Source: Geomicrobium sediminis
GTDB lineage: Bacteria; Bacillota; Bacilli; Bacillales; Marinococcaceae
Assembly (NCBI RefSeq): GCF_016908595.1
Contig: NZ_JAFBEC010000001.1
Span: 248,001 to 312,000, forward strand
Direction of reading: 5' to 3'
Length of the DNA: 64,000 bases
The position numbers and the translations under genes were made by a program. The notes beneath the pieces are model-generated. The model saw only the letters and a list, made by a program, of their open reading frames with translations. It did no database searches and was not told where the DNA came from. Positions 47,870 through 57,542 of this stretch are shown in pieces (the stretch's first letter is position 1; each line of letters opens with the position of its first letter).

Positions 47870-48821
47870 CGTCTCTTGGAACGTTTCCCAATGCTCCTTG
47901 AACGACGTTTTCTGCTGCACGCATTTCCATTGCGCGTGTCGTTGCCAACGTTGCTGAACCAATATGCGGGGTCAGCGTAACATTGTCGAGTTGCAAAAAT
48001 GGATGATCACTCGGTAAAGGCTCCGTTTCAAACACATCAAGTGCCGCTGAGAAGATGTCTTTATTCTTAAGCGCCTGAACGAGTGCGCCCTCATCAATAA
48101 CAGGGCCTCTGGCACCGTTAATCAATACTGCTGTGGACTTCATGAGCGAAAGCTCGTTTGCCCCGATCAATTTTACAGTCTCATCTGTAAGCGGGACCAT
48201 AAGAAGTACAAAATCGGCTGTTTTTAACAACTCTTCAAGCTCCACATACGATACATCGTATTGTTCTTCAATCTCTGGTTTACGAGAACGGTTGTGATAA
48301 ACGATGTCCATTTCAAACCCCAGTTTTGCACGACGGACAATCTTTTCTCCGATTCGTCCCATCCCTACAATGCCTAGTGTCTTATGGTGAACATCTTGAC
48401 CGTAAAATGCACTGTCAGGCTCAATTGTCCACTTCCCCTTTTTCACGTAATGATGAAGTTCGCCAATTCTCCTTGATGCTGATAGCAAGATTCCGAAGAT
48501 CAAATCAGCAACTGTATCGTCGAGGACATAAGGAGTGTGAGTACCGTAGATCCCATGTTTTGAAAGCACATCAACATCAAATTGATCATAGCCAACACTC
48601 ACTGTACTAATGACTTTTAGTTGGTTCGCATCACGAACGATCTCATCTGTCACTTTCGTTGCTGTCAACATCGCCCCGTCAGCATGTTTTAATTCTTGTT
48701 TCAACACCACTTCAGGCACTTTTTCATTTTCTTCGTTCCAAATTTTATAGTGACAATGCTTGGCAATATAGGCTTCTGTTTCTTTTTCAATTGGATGTCC
48801 GATATAGACGTAAGGTTTCAT
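47835..48821 (-). CDS. D-isomer-specific 2-hydroxyacid dehydrogenase (YvcT-like)
   Basis: A 328-residue NAD(P)H-dependent enzyme, probably glyoxylate/hydroxypyruvate or 2-ketogluconate reductase. Nucleotide site LGIVGMGRIGEKIVRRA, catalytic Arg in NGARGPVIDEGAL, Glu in DVFETEPLP and His in TPHIGSATL. ATG at 48821 after GAAGGAGGAG. Last gene of a four-gene cluster. Its 3' end runs into crcB with no terminator between. Confidence 0.88.
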   Translation of the reverse strand: MKPYVYIGHPIEKETEAYIAKHCHYKIWNEENEKVPEVVLKQELKHADGAMLTATKVTDEIVRDANQLKVISTVSVGYDQFDVDVLSKHGIYGTHTPYVLDDTVADLIFGILLSASRRIGELHHYVKKGKWTIEPDSAFYGQDVHHKTLGIVGMGRIGEKIVRRAKLGFEMDIVYHNRSRKPEIEEQYDVSYVELEELLKTADFVLLMVPLTDETVKLIGANELSLMKSTAVLINGARGPVIDEGALVQALKNKDIFSAALDVFETEPLPSDHPFLQLDNVTLTPHIGSATLATTRAMEMRAAENVVQGALGNVPRDVIPELKSRNRV

Positions 48822-48837
48822 CGTCTCCTCCTTCGAC

Positions 48838-49779
48838 TTAGGCGCTCGTTTGGTGAATGATTTGTTGCAAAACGGTAACGAACTGTTCTTTCTCTTCCAC
48901 AAATGGTGAATGAGCACTTTCTTCAAAAACGTGAAACTCTTTGTAAGGTGCTTCGATCAATTCGTAGAAACGTTCTGCCTCCAGAATGCTCGTTTGGAAG
49001 TCATGCCTTCCATGCAAGATATAAATAGGCAAATCAAAGTTTGGAGTTAATTTTGCCAAATCCGCATGAACCATAAATTCGCCCACTTCTTTATACGTTT
49101 GAAAAGAACCGGGGATCACATTAAACTTCTGACGATCTGTATAATGTTTGCTCCGTAAGACATCAACAAAACCTTGCCACGTAGAATAACCAGATCGCTT
49201 CATACCACCACGATATTTATTTACGTAACTGAGCACTTGAACGAGCGGACGGCTCGTATGTAACTCTTGATCAAACACAACTTTATTCGCTCGTTTAAGC
49301 GCACGTTTATCTTCGCGGTATTGAGCATTTTGTTTCACAAAACGAACGGTATCTTTCGCCGATTCCAAATAGCGACCGATTTGACCGGTTCCGATGTAAG
49401 CGTAATAATGTTCAGGGTACTGATGCGCCACTAAACTGCCGACTATACTTCCCCAAGAGTGACCGAATAGATAGATCTTTTCTTTTCGCCACTGCTGTTT
49501 TAAATGCAACGTCACGTGTACGCAATCTTGAACAAACCGTTCAGGAGAAAGCTCACCTTGTGTTGAACGATTGTAAGACATGCCTGCGCCGCGTTGATCC
49601 CAATAACAAACTGTTACATGTTGCAACCAGTCTAGTTTCTCACGTGAGATCATCGGATATTCTGAATACCCAGGCCCCCCATGTAGAAACAAAACAATTG
49701 GATTGTCTTCATTCGTCCCTTCAATGATCATCCCATGTTCATGACCGTCGATTTCTAAGTACTGTTTGATCGTAAACAT
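48838..49779 (-). CDS. Alpha/beta hydrolase, proline iminopeptidase-like
   Basis: 313 residues. FLHGGPGYSEYPM (oxyanion hole HGGPG), YWDQRGAGMSY and nucleophile GHSWGS are the mark of the S33 prolyl aminopeptidase group; acid in HGRHDFQTS and His in SAHSPFVEE. May cut N-terminal proline or act on esters. ATG at 49779 after AGGGGATGAGG. 16 bases from the dehydrogenase gene. Confidence 0.82.
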   Translation of the reverse strand: MFTIKQYLEIDGHEHGMIIEGTNEDNPIVLFLHGGPGYSEYPMISREKLDWLQHVTVCYWDQRGAGMSYNRSTQGELSPERFVQDCVHVTLHLKQQWRKEKIYLFGHSWGSIVGSLVAHQYPEHYYAYIGTGQIGRYLESAKDTVRFVKQNAQYREDKRALKRANKVVFDQELHTSRPLVQVLSYVNKYRGGMKRSGYSTWQGFVDVLRSKHYTDRQKFNVIPGSFQTYKEVGEFMVHADLAKLTPNFDLPIYILHGRHDFQTSILEAERFYELIEAPYKEFHVFEESAHSPFVEEKEQFVTVLQQIIHQTSA

Positions 49780-49792
49780 CTTCCTCATCCCC

Positions 49793-50410
49793 TTACAATC
49801 GACTTCGTGCAATGCAATACTGCGCCGCATAATACGTCGACATAATTAATATATGAGAACTTGATAATGGTTCAACGAACTTATTCCAAGCAAGAATGCT
49901 ATCCGAGAGGATAAAAAAAAGGGCGCCAATAATGGCTAATCGATTTCTCGTTTTGATCGCGACAATCCCCATCAGTCCGATTACAATAATATAAAAGAAT
50001 ACAGGTAAGACCAGACCTTGCTCAGTCGTACCGATCAGTGTCGATCCAAAGATCCACCCCATCGATCCCATGTAAATCGCTATAGCAATAAACGGCCACT
50101 TCAACGTTGTATGTTTACGATATTTCCAAAAAGCTGGAATATAAAGCAAATGCCCTAGTAAAAAGATGATCAAACCTGCAAGAAACGAATACGCAATAGC
50201 AACGTCAGCGATTGCACAGACAATCAGACCATACATCACCAAGTTCCTTATACCACGTTCACGGATTTTCAAACCATATAGAATGATCAACAACATCGGT
50301 ATAACTTTAAAAACGACGATGATTGTGCTCTGTTCAAAAACATTAGGAATAATAAAGATGTAAAGAAGACCAGTAATCAGGATTAAAAGTGATAACAGAC
50401 GAGTGTTCAT
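49793..50410 (-). CDS. YhhN-family membrane protein (lysoplasmalogenase-like)
   Basis: About 205 residues, eight helices. CAIADVAIAYSFLAGLIIFLLGHLLYI and FILSDSILAWNKF fit the YhhN/TMEM86 family, whose animal members hydrolyse the vinyl ether of lysoplasmalogen; bacterial roles are mostly untested. The start (GTG 50413 or ATG 50410) overlaps the stop of the upstream acetyltransferase. Confidence 0.82.
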   Translation of the reverse strand: MNTRLLSLLILITGLLYIFIIPNVFEQSTIIVVFKVIPMLLIILYGLKIRERGIRNLVMYGLIVCAIADVAIAYSFLAGLIIFLLGHLLYIPAFWKYRKHTTLKWPFIAIAIYMGSMGWIFGSTLIGTTEQGLVLPVFFYIIVIGLMGIVAIKTRNRLAIIGALFFILSDSILAWNKFVEPLSSSHILIMSTYYAAQYCIARSRL

Positions 50411-50934
50411 CACTCACTACTCCGTTTCATGAGAATATCTCTTTGTTGCTCCTCACCGAAATAAAAATAATGCTCATCAAATGCTGTGAAACCGAGACGT
50501 TCATACACTTGTTTAGCTCGTAAGTTTTTCTCCCAGACTCCTAACCAGACATACATTTTATTAAGCTCTTTCGCTCGCTGAAACGCAAATTCAAGTAGTG
50601 CTCGCCCTATTCCTTGGCCTTGATTGGAAGACCGTATGTAGATTCGTTCAATCTCCAAGTGGTCCTCTCCAAACGGCTCTGATTGTGCAGCACCAACATT
50701 CAGCTTCAGAAGTGCCTGAAACTCATCACCTTCATCAATCACGTAAAATTCTGATTGTTCTTCTTGGAGCTCTAACTCTAGCTTTGAGTAGGCGAAGGCG
50801 CGTTCCAAATGACGCTCCAATTGAACTGGTTCATTTTGAGAAGCGAAAGTCTCTACAAAAGTATCGATACTCACCGCTCGTAACGCCTCTACATCAGACG
50901 GCATACAACGGCGCAATGCATTGATGCTTGTCAT
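50410..50934 (-). CDS. GNAT N-acetyltransferase, PaiA-like
   Basis: 174 residues. LEIERIYIRSSNQGQGIGRALLEFAF (acetyl-CoA loop QGQGIG), YVWLGVWEKNLRAKQVYERLGF; this wording is close to B. subtilis PaiA, a spermidine/spermine acetyltransferase. First gene of the four-gene cluster, AAAGGGGA before the ATG. No paiB neighbour. Confidence 0.8.
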   Translation of the reverse strand: MTSINALRRCMPSDVEALRAVSIDTFVETFASQNEPVQLERHLERAFAYSKLELELQEEQSEFYVIDEGDEFQALLKLNVGAAQSEPFGEDHLEIERIYIRSSNQGQGIGRALLEFAFQRAKELNKMYVWLGVWEKNLRAKQVYERLGFTAFDEHYFYFGEEQQRDILMKRSSE

Positions 50935-51020
50935 TTAGATCCCCTTTCCATCGACCGTTATGTCGTTACCATTATCTTACTGAACAGCGCCTTTTTGTTC
51001 AATGAATTAATTCCACACGA

Positions 51021-51060
51021 AAAAAACTAAGTCGCTAATCTCACGATAGCAACTTAGTTT
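51021..51060 (-). terminator. Terminator of the VWA-like lipoprotein gene
   Basis: Stem AAACTAAGTCGCTA / TAGCAACTTAGTTT with one mismatch and a run of T on the minus strand, overlapping the stop. Confidence 0.88.
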
Positions 51061-52288
51061 AATTTCCTGTCATCGTCCCTGCTTGAAAGGCTTCATCTCG
51101 GAATTTCAGCGATGTTTCTTCCATGTAATTGCGCAAGGCGACCGCTCGTTCGTTGACATTACTACGAATCATCGAACCATTTAGATTAAACTCTTCTTCT
51201 AATTGATCTGTCAAAGTACGTAAACGCTCTTGTTCAAGTCTCGTTTCTTCAACCATCTCATCTTGCTGTTCACGTGATTCATCAATGTAAACCATTTGAC
51301 GATCACGCTCATCCTCCATCCACTCTACTTGCCAATCACGCCATAACTGAATCGTTTCAATAGAAGCAATTTCTATTGTGCGCGTTAACTCTTCAACTGT
51401 CGTGACTGGAACGTAATTTCCGTTACCCGCAGTAGCAATGGCTTTCAGATATTCATCTGTCTCTTCGTCAACGTCAAACCCAATTACATTAATAATCGCA
51501 TCCAACTCGCTCGCTACTTCCTCTGGAACACCATCACAATTGTCTTGATTGGCAGCGATTAAGTAAACGACATTTTTAACAGGCTTATCCTCATCATACG
51601 AAGGGAAAATATTTTCAACAGAATTTAGGGCATGAGCAATCGGTGTTTCGTCATACGACTCGACATGTAAAGATTCTGCCTCTTTTTCGTCAAATGGTAA
51701 GTCTGAATCCTCATCAACACTCGTCTCACAAGGTTCCTCAACTCGCCCCGAACCGAGTAATTTCAATGAAACATTCGTATCATCCGGCATGTCCATTAAA
51801 AACTCATACAGCAACGGTTCGATTTCACTCGTTGTGAACGCTTCAATGTGCGCATCAAAAATCACATGCACATTCATTTGCAGTGCATCTTCTCTTACTT
51901 GTGCGCTCGCTTCAACGATATCATCATACACGTCATCTAATTGATCAAAATACTCGTGATAATCACGATAATCACTCGCAACTAAATCTAACATTTGATA
52001 GTACAACTGAGATTCCGAAACGTCGTTTTCCGCTTGCTCGCGTAATATCTTTAGCGCTTTTTCTTCATCATTTGGCTCATTGTACAAACTTCCAGGTTCG
52101 GCCTGCATCCATTCGCTCGGCGAATCTCCTTCAAAGCGTGAGAATTCTCCGAACTCATAGGTCGATTCAATTTGTTCCTCATGTTCTGGTTGTTCTTCTT
52201 CAACTGGTTCTTCCTCTTCCAACGTACATGCAGAAAGAAGTACTACGAACATGACTAGGAACCATTTGTTCGTTCGCACCCGATACAT
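51059..52288 (-). CDS. Lipoprotein with von Willebrand A-like domain (YwmC/YwmD-like)
   Basis: 409 residues. Lipobox LLSAC (Cys21), a very acidic stretch (about 22-45), a helical region, then a VWA-like fold (about 135-305). Its first strand VHVIFDAHIEAF has Asp but not the DxSxS metal site. ETPIAHALNSVENIF and YLIAANQDNCDG follow the usual order, so metal binding may be lost. C-terminal coiled coil (about 325-385; Glu/Gln/Arg-rich). Anchored outside the membrane. Function unknown. Confidence 0.75.
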   Translation of the reverse strand: MYRVRTNKWFLVMFVVLLSACTLEEEEPVEEEQPEHEEQIESTYEFGEFSRFEGDSPSEWMQAEPGSLYNEPNDEEKALKILREQAENDVSESQLYYQMLDLVASDYRDYHEYFDQLDDVYDDIVEASAQVREDALQMNVHVIFDAHIEAFTTSEIEPLLYEFLMDMPDDTNVSLKLLGSGRVEEPCETSVDEDSDLPFDEKEAESLHVESYDETPIAHALNSVENIFPSYDEDKPVKNVVYLIAANQDNCDGVPEEVASELDAIINVIGFDVDEETDEYLKAIATAGNGNYVPVTTVEELTRTIEIASIETIQLWRDWQVEWMEDERDRQMVYIDESREQQDEMVEETRLEQERLRTLTDQLEEEFNLNGSMIRSNVNERAVALRNYMEETSLKFRDEAFQAGTMTGN

Positions 52289-52380
52289 CTCTCCTGACCT
52301 TAAGAACTAATGCTCAAGTACGATTTTATACGAAAACTACATTAGATTCCACTCTCTCCCAACATTTGGTATAAATCATA

Positions 52381-52413
52381 GAAAAAGAGCCTGTGCGAAA
52401 TTGCACAGGCTCT
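52381..52413 (-). terminator. Terminator of the proline symporter gene
   Basis: Perfect eleven-base stem AGAGCCTGTGC / GCACAGGCTCT with a six-base loop and TTTTTC on the minus strand, just after the stop. Confidence 0.92.
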
Positions 52414-52417
52414 CTAT

Positions 52418-53926
52418 TTATCGATAGTATTCACGTTTCTCTTCGTCATATTTTGCCACTTCAACAAAATCGAACTCATCTAGAATTTCTTGCGAAGGTT
52501 TTTTGTTCAACAAGCTGACGATTACAATCGCTAGACTTCCAAGTATAAATCCTGGAACGAGCTCATAAAGTTCAAAGATCCCACCTTCAATTAATGACCA
52601 GACAATCACTGTAACACCACCGGTTACAATTCCGGCAACAGCGCCCCAGCTCGTCATCCTCCGCCAGAACACACTAAATAACATAACAGGTCCAAACGCA
52701 GCCCCAAATCCTGCCCATGCATACTCAACGAGTTCTAACACCGTGTTATCCGAATCCAATCCTAAGATCATTGCAATGACTGCAATGAGAACAACACCAA
52801 AACGACCGAGCCAAACCAGTTCCTTATCAGAAGCTTTCGGTCGAATAAACCCTTTGTAGAAATCCTCTGCTAGGGCACTCGACGACACGAGTAATTGTGA
52901 ATCAACTGTGCTCATAATCGCTGAAAGAATCGCTGCTAGTAAAAATCCTGCGACCCACGGATTAAAGAGAATTTGACTAAACATAATAAACACAGTTTCA
53001 TGGTTATCAAGTGGCGTACCTGCACCGATGCCGTCAAAATATGCAATCCCAATAATCCCAACAAAGATGGCTCCAAATAACGAAATGACCATCCAAGTCA
53101 TCCCAACTAACCTTGCGACAGGAACCTCTCGCTCAGAGCGAATTGCCATAAAACGAGTGATAATATGTGGTTGGCCGAAGTAACCTAATCCCCAACCTAA
53201 TAGAGAAATAATTGCAATCAGTGATGTTCCAGCAAATGCATCTAAATATGTAGGATCAATAGCTGCAACTGACGCTACGGCACTGTCCCACGTACCAATT
53301 TCATAAATGGCTACGATCGGCACAATGACTAAAGCAAGTAACATTAATGTCCCTTGAAAGAAGTCAGTATAACTAATCGCTAAAAATCCACCCAAAAACG
53401 TATACGAAACGATTGCTATCGTACCTACAATGAGTGATAACTGATAATCCCAACCAAATGTCCCCTCGAATAAAATCGCTCCCCCAACGAGGCCAGACGA
53501 CGTATAGAACGTAAAGAATAGAAGAATAAAGAATGCGGATACAACACGTAACGTTCTAGACGTATCACGAAATCGTTTCTCCAAGAAGTCAGGTAGTGTA
53601 ATGGCGTCCCCTGAAATATGTGTATAGCGACGTAGACGCTTCGCTAAAAACTGCCAGTTTAAGTATGCACCAATTGATAGACCAATCGGTAACCAAATCT
53701 CACTCAGACCATTTAAGTAAATTGTTCCTGGTAAAGCAATCAAGATCCAACTACTCATATCCGATGCCCCTGCACTAAGTGCGGCAACCCAACCATTTAA
53801 ACTTCTTCCACCTAGTACATAATCAGACATACTCGATGTCAGTCGGTAAAAAATAACTCCACATACCGCCATACCAATGATGTAAACAATAAAGGTAATC
53901 AGGGTAGGAATTTCAATACCACTCAT
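52418..53926 (-). CDS. putP: Sodium/proline symporter
   Basis: A 502-residue sodium:solute symporter with 13 helices. YVLGGRSLNGWVAALSAGASDMSSW near the start, SGLVGGAILFEGTFGWDYQ, GWGLGYFGQPHIITRFMAIRS and AILSAIMSTVDSQLLVSSSALAEDFYK are PutP/OpuE marks. Imports proline with Na+ as nutrient or osmoprotectant. Its ATG overlaps the stop of a 38-codon gene. Confidence 0.93.
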   Translation of the reverse strand: MSGIEIPTLITFIVYIIGMAVCGVIFYRLTSSMSDYVLGGRSLNGWVAALSAGASDMSSWILIALPGTIYLNGLSEIWLPIGLSIGAYLNWQFLAKRLRRYTHISGDAITLPDFLEKRFRDTSRTLRVVSAFFILLFFTFYTSSGLVGGAILFEGTFGWDYQLSLIVGTIAIVSYTFLGGFLAISYTDFFQGTLMLLALVIVPIVAIYEIGTWDSAVASVAAIDPTYLDAFAGTSLIAIISLLGWGLGYFGQPHIITRFMAIRSEREVPVARLVGMTWMVISLFGAIFVGIIGIAYFDGIGAGTPLDNHETVFIMFSQILFNPWVAGFLLAAILSAIMSTVDSQLLVSSSALAEDFYKGFIRPKASDKELVWLGRFGVVLIAVIAMILGLDSDNTVLELVEYAWAGFGAAFGPVMLFSVFWRRMTSWGAVAGIVTGGVTVIVWSLIEGGIFELYELVPGFILGSLAIVIVSLLNKKPSQEILDEFDFVEVAKYDEEKREYYR

Positions 53927-54039
53927 TGAGACTCCCTCCTTCTAAAGCGAATGTAACTAATTGCAGATAAAAGAATGGTTAATGACATTGGAACGAAAAG
54001 CCAAAATGCGGTGACCGCAGGCAAACCAAAAATCTCCAT
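53923..54039 (-). CDS. Symporter small accessory protein (38 aa)
   Basis: A 38-residue single-helix protein, MEIFGLPAVTAFWLFVPMSL then an ILLSAISYIRF helix end and a basic tail. ATG at 54039 seven bases after GAGGTG. Its TGA overlaps the ATG of putP (ATGA), so the two are translated together. Small one-helix proteins in this position accompany several Na+/solute symporters. Too short for most gene callers. Confidence 0.8.
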   Translation of the reverse strand: MEIFGLPAVTAFWLFVPMSLTILLSAISYIRFRRRESQ

Positions 54040-54149
54040 ACGCACACACCTCTCTTAATCTAGTAAATATAATTTACATATTAGAAATTTAGCACAACTC
54101 TAACTATGACACAATGTTAACGTCGATGCTTAAAAACGTGAACACACAT

Positions 54150-54176
54150 AAAAAAGACGACCATTATGATCGTCTT
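54150..54176 (-). terminator. Terminator of the his operon
   Basis: Stem AAGACGA / TCGTCTT with a nine-base loop and TTTTTT on the minus strand, 25 bases after hisIE. Confidence 0.85.
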
Positions 54177-54201
54177 CAAATTAAACAAGCGTTTATTTAA
54201 C

Positions 54202-54825
54202 TTATTGATGCCGCTCTCTAAGTGTCTCTAGCACGTCATCAACGGTCATCCCTTGTTCTTCTAGTAATACGAGCCAATGGAAAAGGAAGTCGGCACTCTC
54301 CCAACGCATTTCCTCACGGTCACGGTTTTTGGCCGCAATAATAATTTCTGATGCTTCCTCACCGATTTTCTTTAAAATTTTATCGATGCCTTCATTAAAT
54401 AGATACGTCGTATACGCACCTTCAGGACGTTCGCGCTTTCGCATAGCGATTGTTTTCTCTAAATCTCGAATGATCGAGAAAGGATCGTTCGCTTGCCCAA
54501 CATCCTCCTTAATAAGTGACGAAGTAAAACAACTGTAAGAACCTGTATGACACGCAGGGCCATGAGGTTCAACGAGTACGACTAAACTGTCTGCGTCACA
54601 ATCGTACCTTACGTCAGTTACGGTCTGTGTATTGCCAGATGTTGCGCCTTTATGCCACAACTCTTCTCGACTTCGGCTGTAAAACCATGTTTCTTTCGTC
54701 TCAATTGTCTTATGAAGTGATTCTTTATTCATATAGGCAAGAGTTAGCACTTCTTTACTTCGAGCGTCTTGAACAACGGCAGGAATCAATCCATCGTCGT
54801 TAAATCGCAAAGAATCAATCTTCAC
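54202..54825 (-). CDS. hisI: Bifunctional phosphoribosyl-AMP cyclohydrolase / phosphoribosyl-ATP pyrophosphatase
   Basis: 207 residues, a HisI-HisE fusion. The N-terminal cyclohydrolase domain (about 1-110) has [23 protein letters not shown] with the zinc and magnesium ligands. The C-terminal pyrophosphohydrolase (about 115-207) has [16 protein letters not shown]. It carries out steps two and three of histidine synthesis. GTG start overlapping the hisF stop (GTGA). Confidence 0.95.
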   Translation of the reverse strand: MKIDSLRFNDDGLIPAVVQDARSKEVLTLAYMNKESLHKTIETKETWFYSRSREELWHKGATSGNTQTVTDVRYDCDADSLVVLVEPHGPACHTGSYSCFTSSLIKEDVGQANDPFSIIRDLEKTIAMRKRERPEGAYTTYLFNEGIDKILKKIGEEASEIIIAAKNRDREEMRWESADFLFHWLVLLEEQGMTVDDVLETLRERHQ

Positions 54826-55580
54826 CTAACCACCACTCCGTTCTCTTTTAATGTCTGTTTCACTTCTTCGACTGACGTTTCTTTGTAATGAAAAATTGAT
54901 GCCGCAAGCGCTGCATCCGCACCAGCATCTTCAAACACCTCTACAAAGTCTTGTCGGTTTCCTGCCCCGCCTGACGCAATGACAGGGACCCCTACAACTT
55001 CATTGACCGTTCTCGTTAACGGCAGATCGAAGCCGGTTTTCCGTCCATCTTGGTCCATGCTCGTAAGCAGAATCTCTCCCGCTCCCTGATGAACAGCCTC
55101 TTTAACCCAATCCGTGATATCCCAATCGGTCGGCTTTCTTCCTCCGTGCGTATACACACGCCAAGATTCAATCGACTCATCCCACTTTGCATCAACAGCA
55201 ACGACGATACATTGTGATCCGAAAAAGGCTGCTCCTTCTCCAATAAGCGCAGGCCTAAGAACTGCTGCAGTATTTAACGATACTTTGTCGGCACCGGCTC
55301 TTAAAATTGCGCGCATGTCCTCAACGCTGTTAATTCCCCCACCGACCGTAAACGGAATAGCGAGTGTTCCCGCAACTTCCTCTACAACGTCAATCATCGT
55401 TTTGCGTCCTTCATGAGAGGCGGAAATATCGAGAAATACGAGTTCATCAGCGCCTTGCTCATCGTAAAATGCGGCAAGTTCAACTGGATCACCTGCATCC
55501 CTTAAATCAACGAATTGGACGCCTTTTACGACCCGACCTTCTTTCACATCTAAACATGGGATTAATCGTTTTGTGAGCAT
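54822..55580 (-). CDS. hisF: Imidazole glycerol phosphate synthase, cyclase subunit
   Basis: 252 residues, TIM barrel. [22 protein letters not shown], catalytic Asp in [34 protein letters not shown] (second Asp) and [18 protein letters not shown]. Works with HisH. Overlaps hisA by 19 bases. Confidence 0.96.
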   Translation of the reverse strand: MLTKRLIPCLDVKEGRVVKGVQFVDLRDAGDPVELAAFYDEQGADELVFLDISASHEGRKTMIDVVEEVAGTLAIPFTVGGGINSVEDMRAILRAGADKVSLNTAAVLRPALIGEGAAFFGSQCIVVAVDAKWDESIESWRVYTHGGRKPTDWDITDWVKEAVHQGAGEILLTSMDQDGRKTGFDLPLTRTVNEVVGVPVIASGGAGNRQDFVEVFEDAGADAALAASIFHYKETSVEEVKQTLKENGVVVR

Positions 55581-56314
55581 CTTCGTTCCACCTCTTGAAG
55601 TAATGAAGATAGTTCAATAACGTCTGTGTAAAGCGCCTTTCCGATAATGGCACCTGTGACACCGTATTTGCGCAGTTCAAGTAAACGATAGATGTCCTCA
55701 TTCGAAGAAACGCCACCAGACGTAATGATGTTCGCCCCACTTTTCTCAGCAAGTTCTTGATTCGCCTCGACATTCGGTCCTTCCATCATGCCGTCCTTAT
55801 GAATATCTGTGAAAATAAACGTTTCACAACCTGCTTGTTTCATTTCAGAAGCAAGCACTTCTACACGGGCTTCAGAAGCTTCTAACCAACCATTCACTGC
55901 AACATAACCGTCTCTTGCATCCAGACCGATTACGATTCTCTTCCCGTATTTAGCGAGCATTTCCTTTGTGAACGCTGGTTCTGCTACGGCAATCGAACCT
56001 AGAATGACACGATTAGCACCCGCATCTAAATATTGCTTGATGTGTGCTTCTGTTCGAATCCCACCGCCAACTTGCACCAGTAGGTTCGTCGATTCAATCA
56101 CAGCTTTAATCGATTCAAAATTCACAGGTTCCTTTTGTTTCGCACCATCTAGATCAACGACGTGTACATAGCGGCTTCCTTCACTTTCGAATTGTTTTGC
56201 AACGTGTACTGGAGAGTCATGATACACCGTTTCTTCATTGTAATCCCCTTGCTTTAAGCGAACACAATTACCTCCACGAATATCAATCGCTGGATAAATA
56301 GAAAATGCCGTCAC
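55562..56314 (-). CDS. hisA: ProFAR isomerase
   Basis: 250 residues, TIM barrel related to His[20 protein letters not shown] with catalytic Asp, [42 protein letters not shown] and [18 protein letters not shown] start after GGGAGAG, two bases after hisH. Confidence 0.96.
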   Translation of the reverse strand: MTAFSIYPAIDIRGGNCVRLKQGDYNEETVYHDSPVHVAKQFESEGSRYVHVVDLDGAKQKEPVNFESIKAVIESTNLLVQVGGGIRTEAHIKQYLDAGANRVILGSIAVAEPAFTKEMLAKYGKRIVIGLDARDGYVAVNGWLEASEARVEVLASEMKQAGCETFIFTDIHKDGMMEGPNVEANQELAEKSGANIITSGGVSSNEDIYRLLELRKYGVTGAIIGKALYTDVIELSSLLQEVERRCSQND

Positions 56315-56315
56315 C

Positions 56316-56951
56316 TTATTCTCTCCCTTCCGCTACATAACGAATGTAATTGTTCAACATACTCATCCCGAGCGTACTGCTTTTTTCTGGGTGAAATTGG
56401 GTGCCGAATACGTGATGTTTGCCGACGACTGCCGGAACATCCCCATCATAATCTGCCGTTGCCACAACTACGTCACTCGTATTCGCATGCACAACGTAAG
56501 AATGTACGAAATAAACATGCCCCGGTTCAGTTGCGTCTACGATTGGGTGCTCTGGTTGCAAATAACGCAATTGATTCCACCCCATATGCGGGACTTTATA
56601 GCGATCTCCGGCTCTCGTCTTACCGGCAAATCGTTTCACGTGACCTGGGAGAAACCCTAATCCTTCAGTGTGACCATGTTCCTCACTACTTTGAAACAAT
56701 AATTGCATACCAAGACAAATCCCAAGTAGAGGCTCTTCATCTTCGACCCATTGCTTTAAGAACGAAGAAAGGCCGTTCTCATTCAAAATCTCCATGGCAT
56801 CTTTAAACGCACCAACACCTGGTAAAATCAGACCGTCGCACGACTGCAGTTTCTCTTTGTTATCACTAACGATGTACGTTGCACCGAGTCGCTCCAACGC
56901 CTTAGAAACACTATGTAAATTACCCATACCATAATCTACAATTCCAATCAT
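56316..56951 (-). CDS. hisH: Imidazole glycerol phosphate synthase, glutaminase subunit
   Basis: 211 residues, class I glutamine amidotransferase. Oxyanion PGVGAF, nucleophile Cys in LGICLGMQLLF, His and Glu in GTQFHPEKSS. Gives ammonia to HisF. Its start directly follows the hisB stop. Confidence 0.96.
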   Translation of the reverse strand: MIGIVDYGMGNLHSVSKALERLGATYIVSDNKEKLQSCDGLILPGVGAFKDAMEILNENGLSSFLKQWVEDEEPLLGICLGMQLLFQSSEEHGHTEGLGFLPGHVKRFAGKTRAGDRYKVPHMGWNQLRYLQPEHPIVDATEPGHVYFVHSYVVHANTSDVVVATADYDGDVPAVVGKHHVFGTQFHPEKSSTLGMSMLNNYIRYVAEGRE

Positions 56952-57542
56952 TTAGAGCATCCCTTTCGTTGAAGGAATTCCTTTTACCCGCGGATCAAGA
57001 CTTACCGCTTCTCGCAATGCACGTCCAAGCGCCTTAAAAATTGCTTCAATAATATGATGTGTATTCCAGCCGTAATGAACATTTACGTGAACGTTCATTC
57101 GCGCTTCAATTGCGAGCTTCGCAAGGAATTCTCGAACGAGTTCTGTATCAAAATGACCGACTTTCGCTTGCGGCAACTCGACACGCCACTCTAAATGAGG
57201 ACGATTACTTAAATCAATGACAACGTGCGCGAGCGCATCGTCCATCGGAACAAAAGCGTCACCATAACGTCTAATGCCCTCTTTATTACCGAGTGCTTCT
57301 TTTAACGCCACGCCTAAACAAATTCCGATATCCTCTGTTGAATGATGGTCATCCACCTCGGTATCACCGCTTGCTTTAACATCCAAATCAAACTGTCCAT
57401 GCTTTCGGAATAAGTCGAGCATGTGAGTTAGAAACGGCACCGGCGTCTCGAGGCTCCCATTCCCTTCTCCATCTAGATTCAACGATAATGCGATGGCTGT
57501 TTCTCCTGTGTTCCTCTCAACTCCACCTTTACGCGCTGTCAT
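56952..57542 (-). CDS. hisB: Imidazoleglycerol-phosphate dehydratase
   Basis: 196 residues, single-function form without the phosphatase. GETAIALSLNLDGEG, FLTHMLDLFRKHGQFDL, DDHHSTEDIGICLG and NVHYGWNTHHIIEAIFKALGRAL hold the Mn-binding His/Glu residues. Overlaps hisD by one base (TAATG). Confidence 0.96.
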   Translation of the reverse strand: MTARKGGVERNTGETAIALSLNLDGEGNGSLETPVPFLTHMLDLFRKHGQFDLDVKASGDTEVDDHHSTEDIGICLGVALKEALGNKEGIRRYGDAFVPMDDALAHVVIDLSNRPHLEWRVELPQAKVGHFDTELVREFLAKLAIEARMNVHVNVHYGWNTHHIIEAIFKALGRALREAVSLDPRVKGIPSTKGML

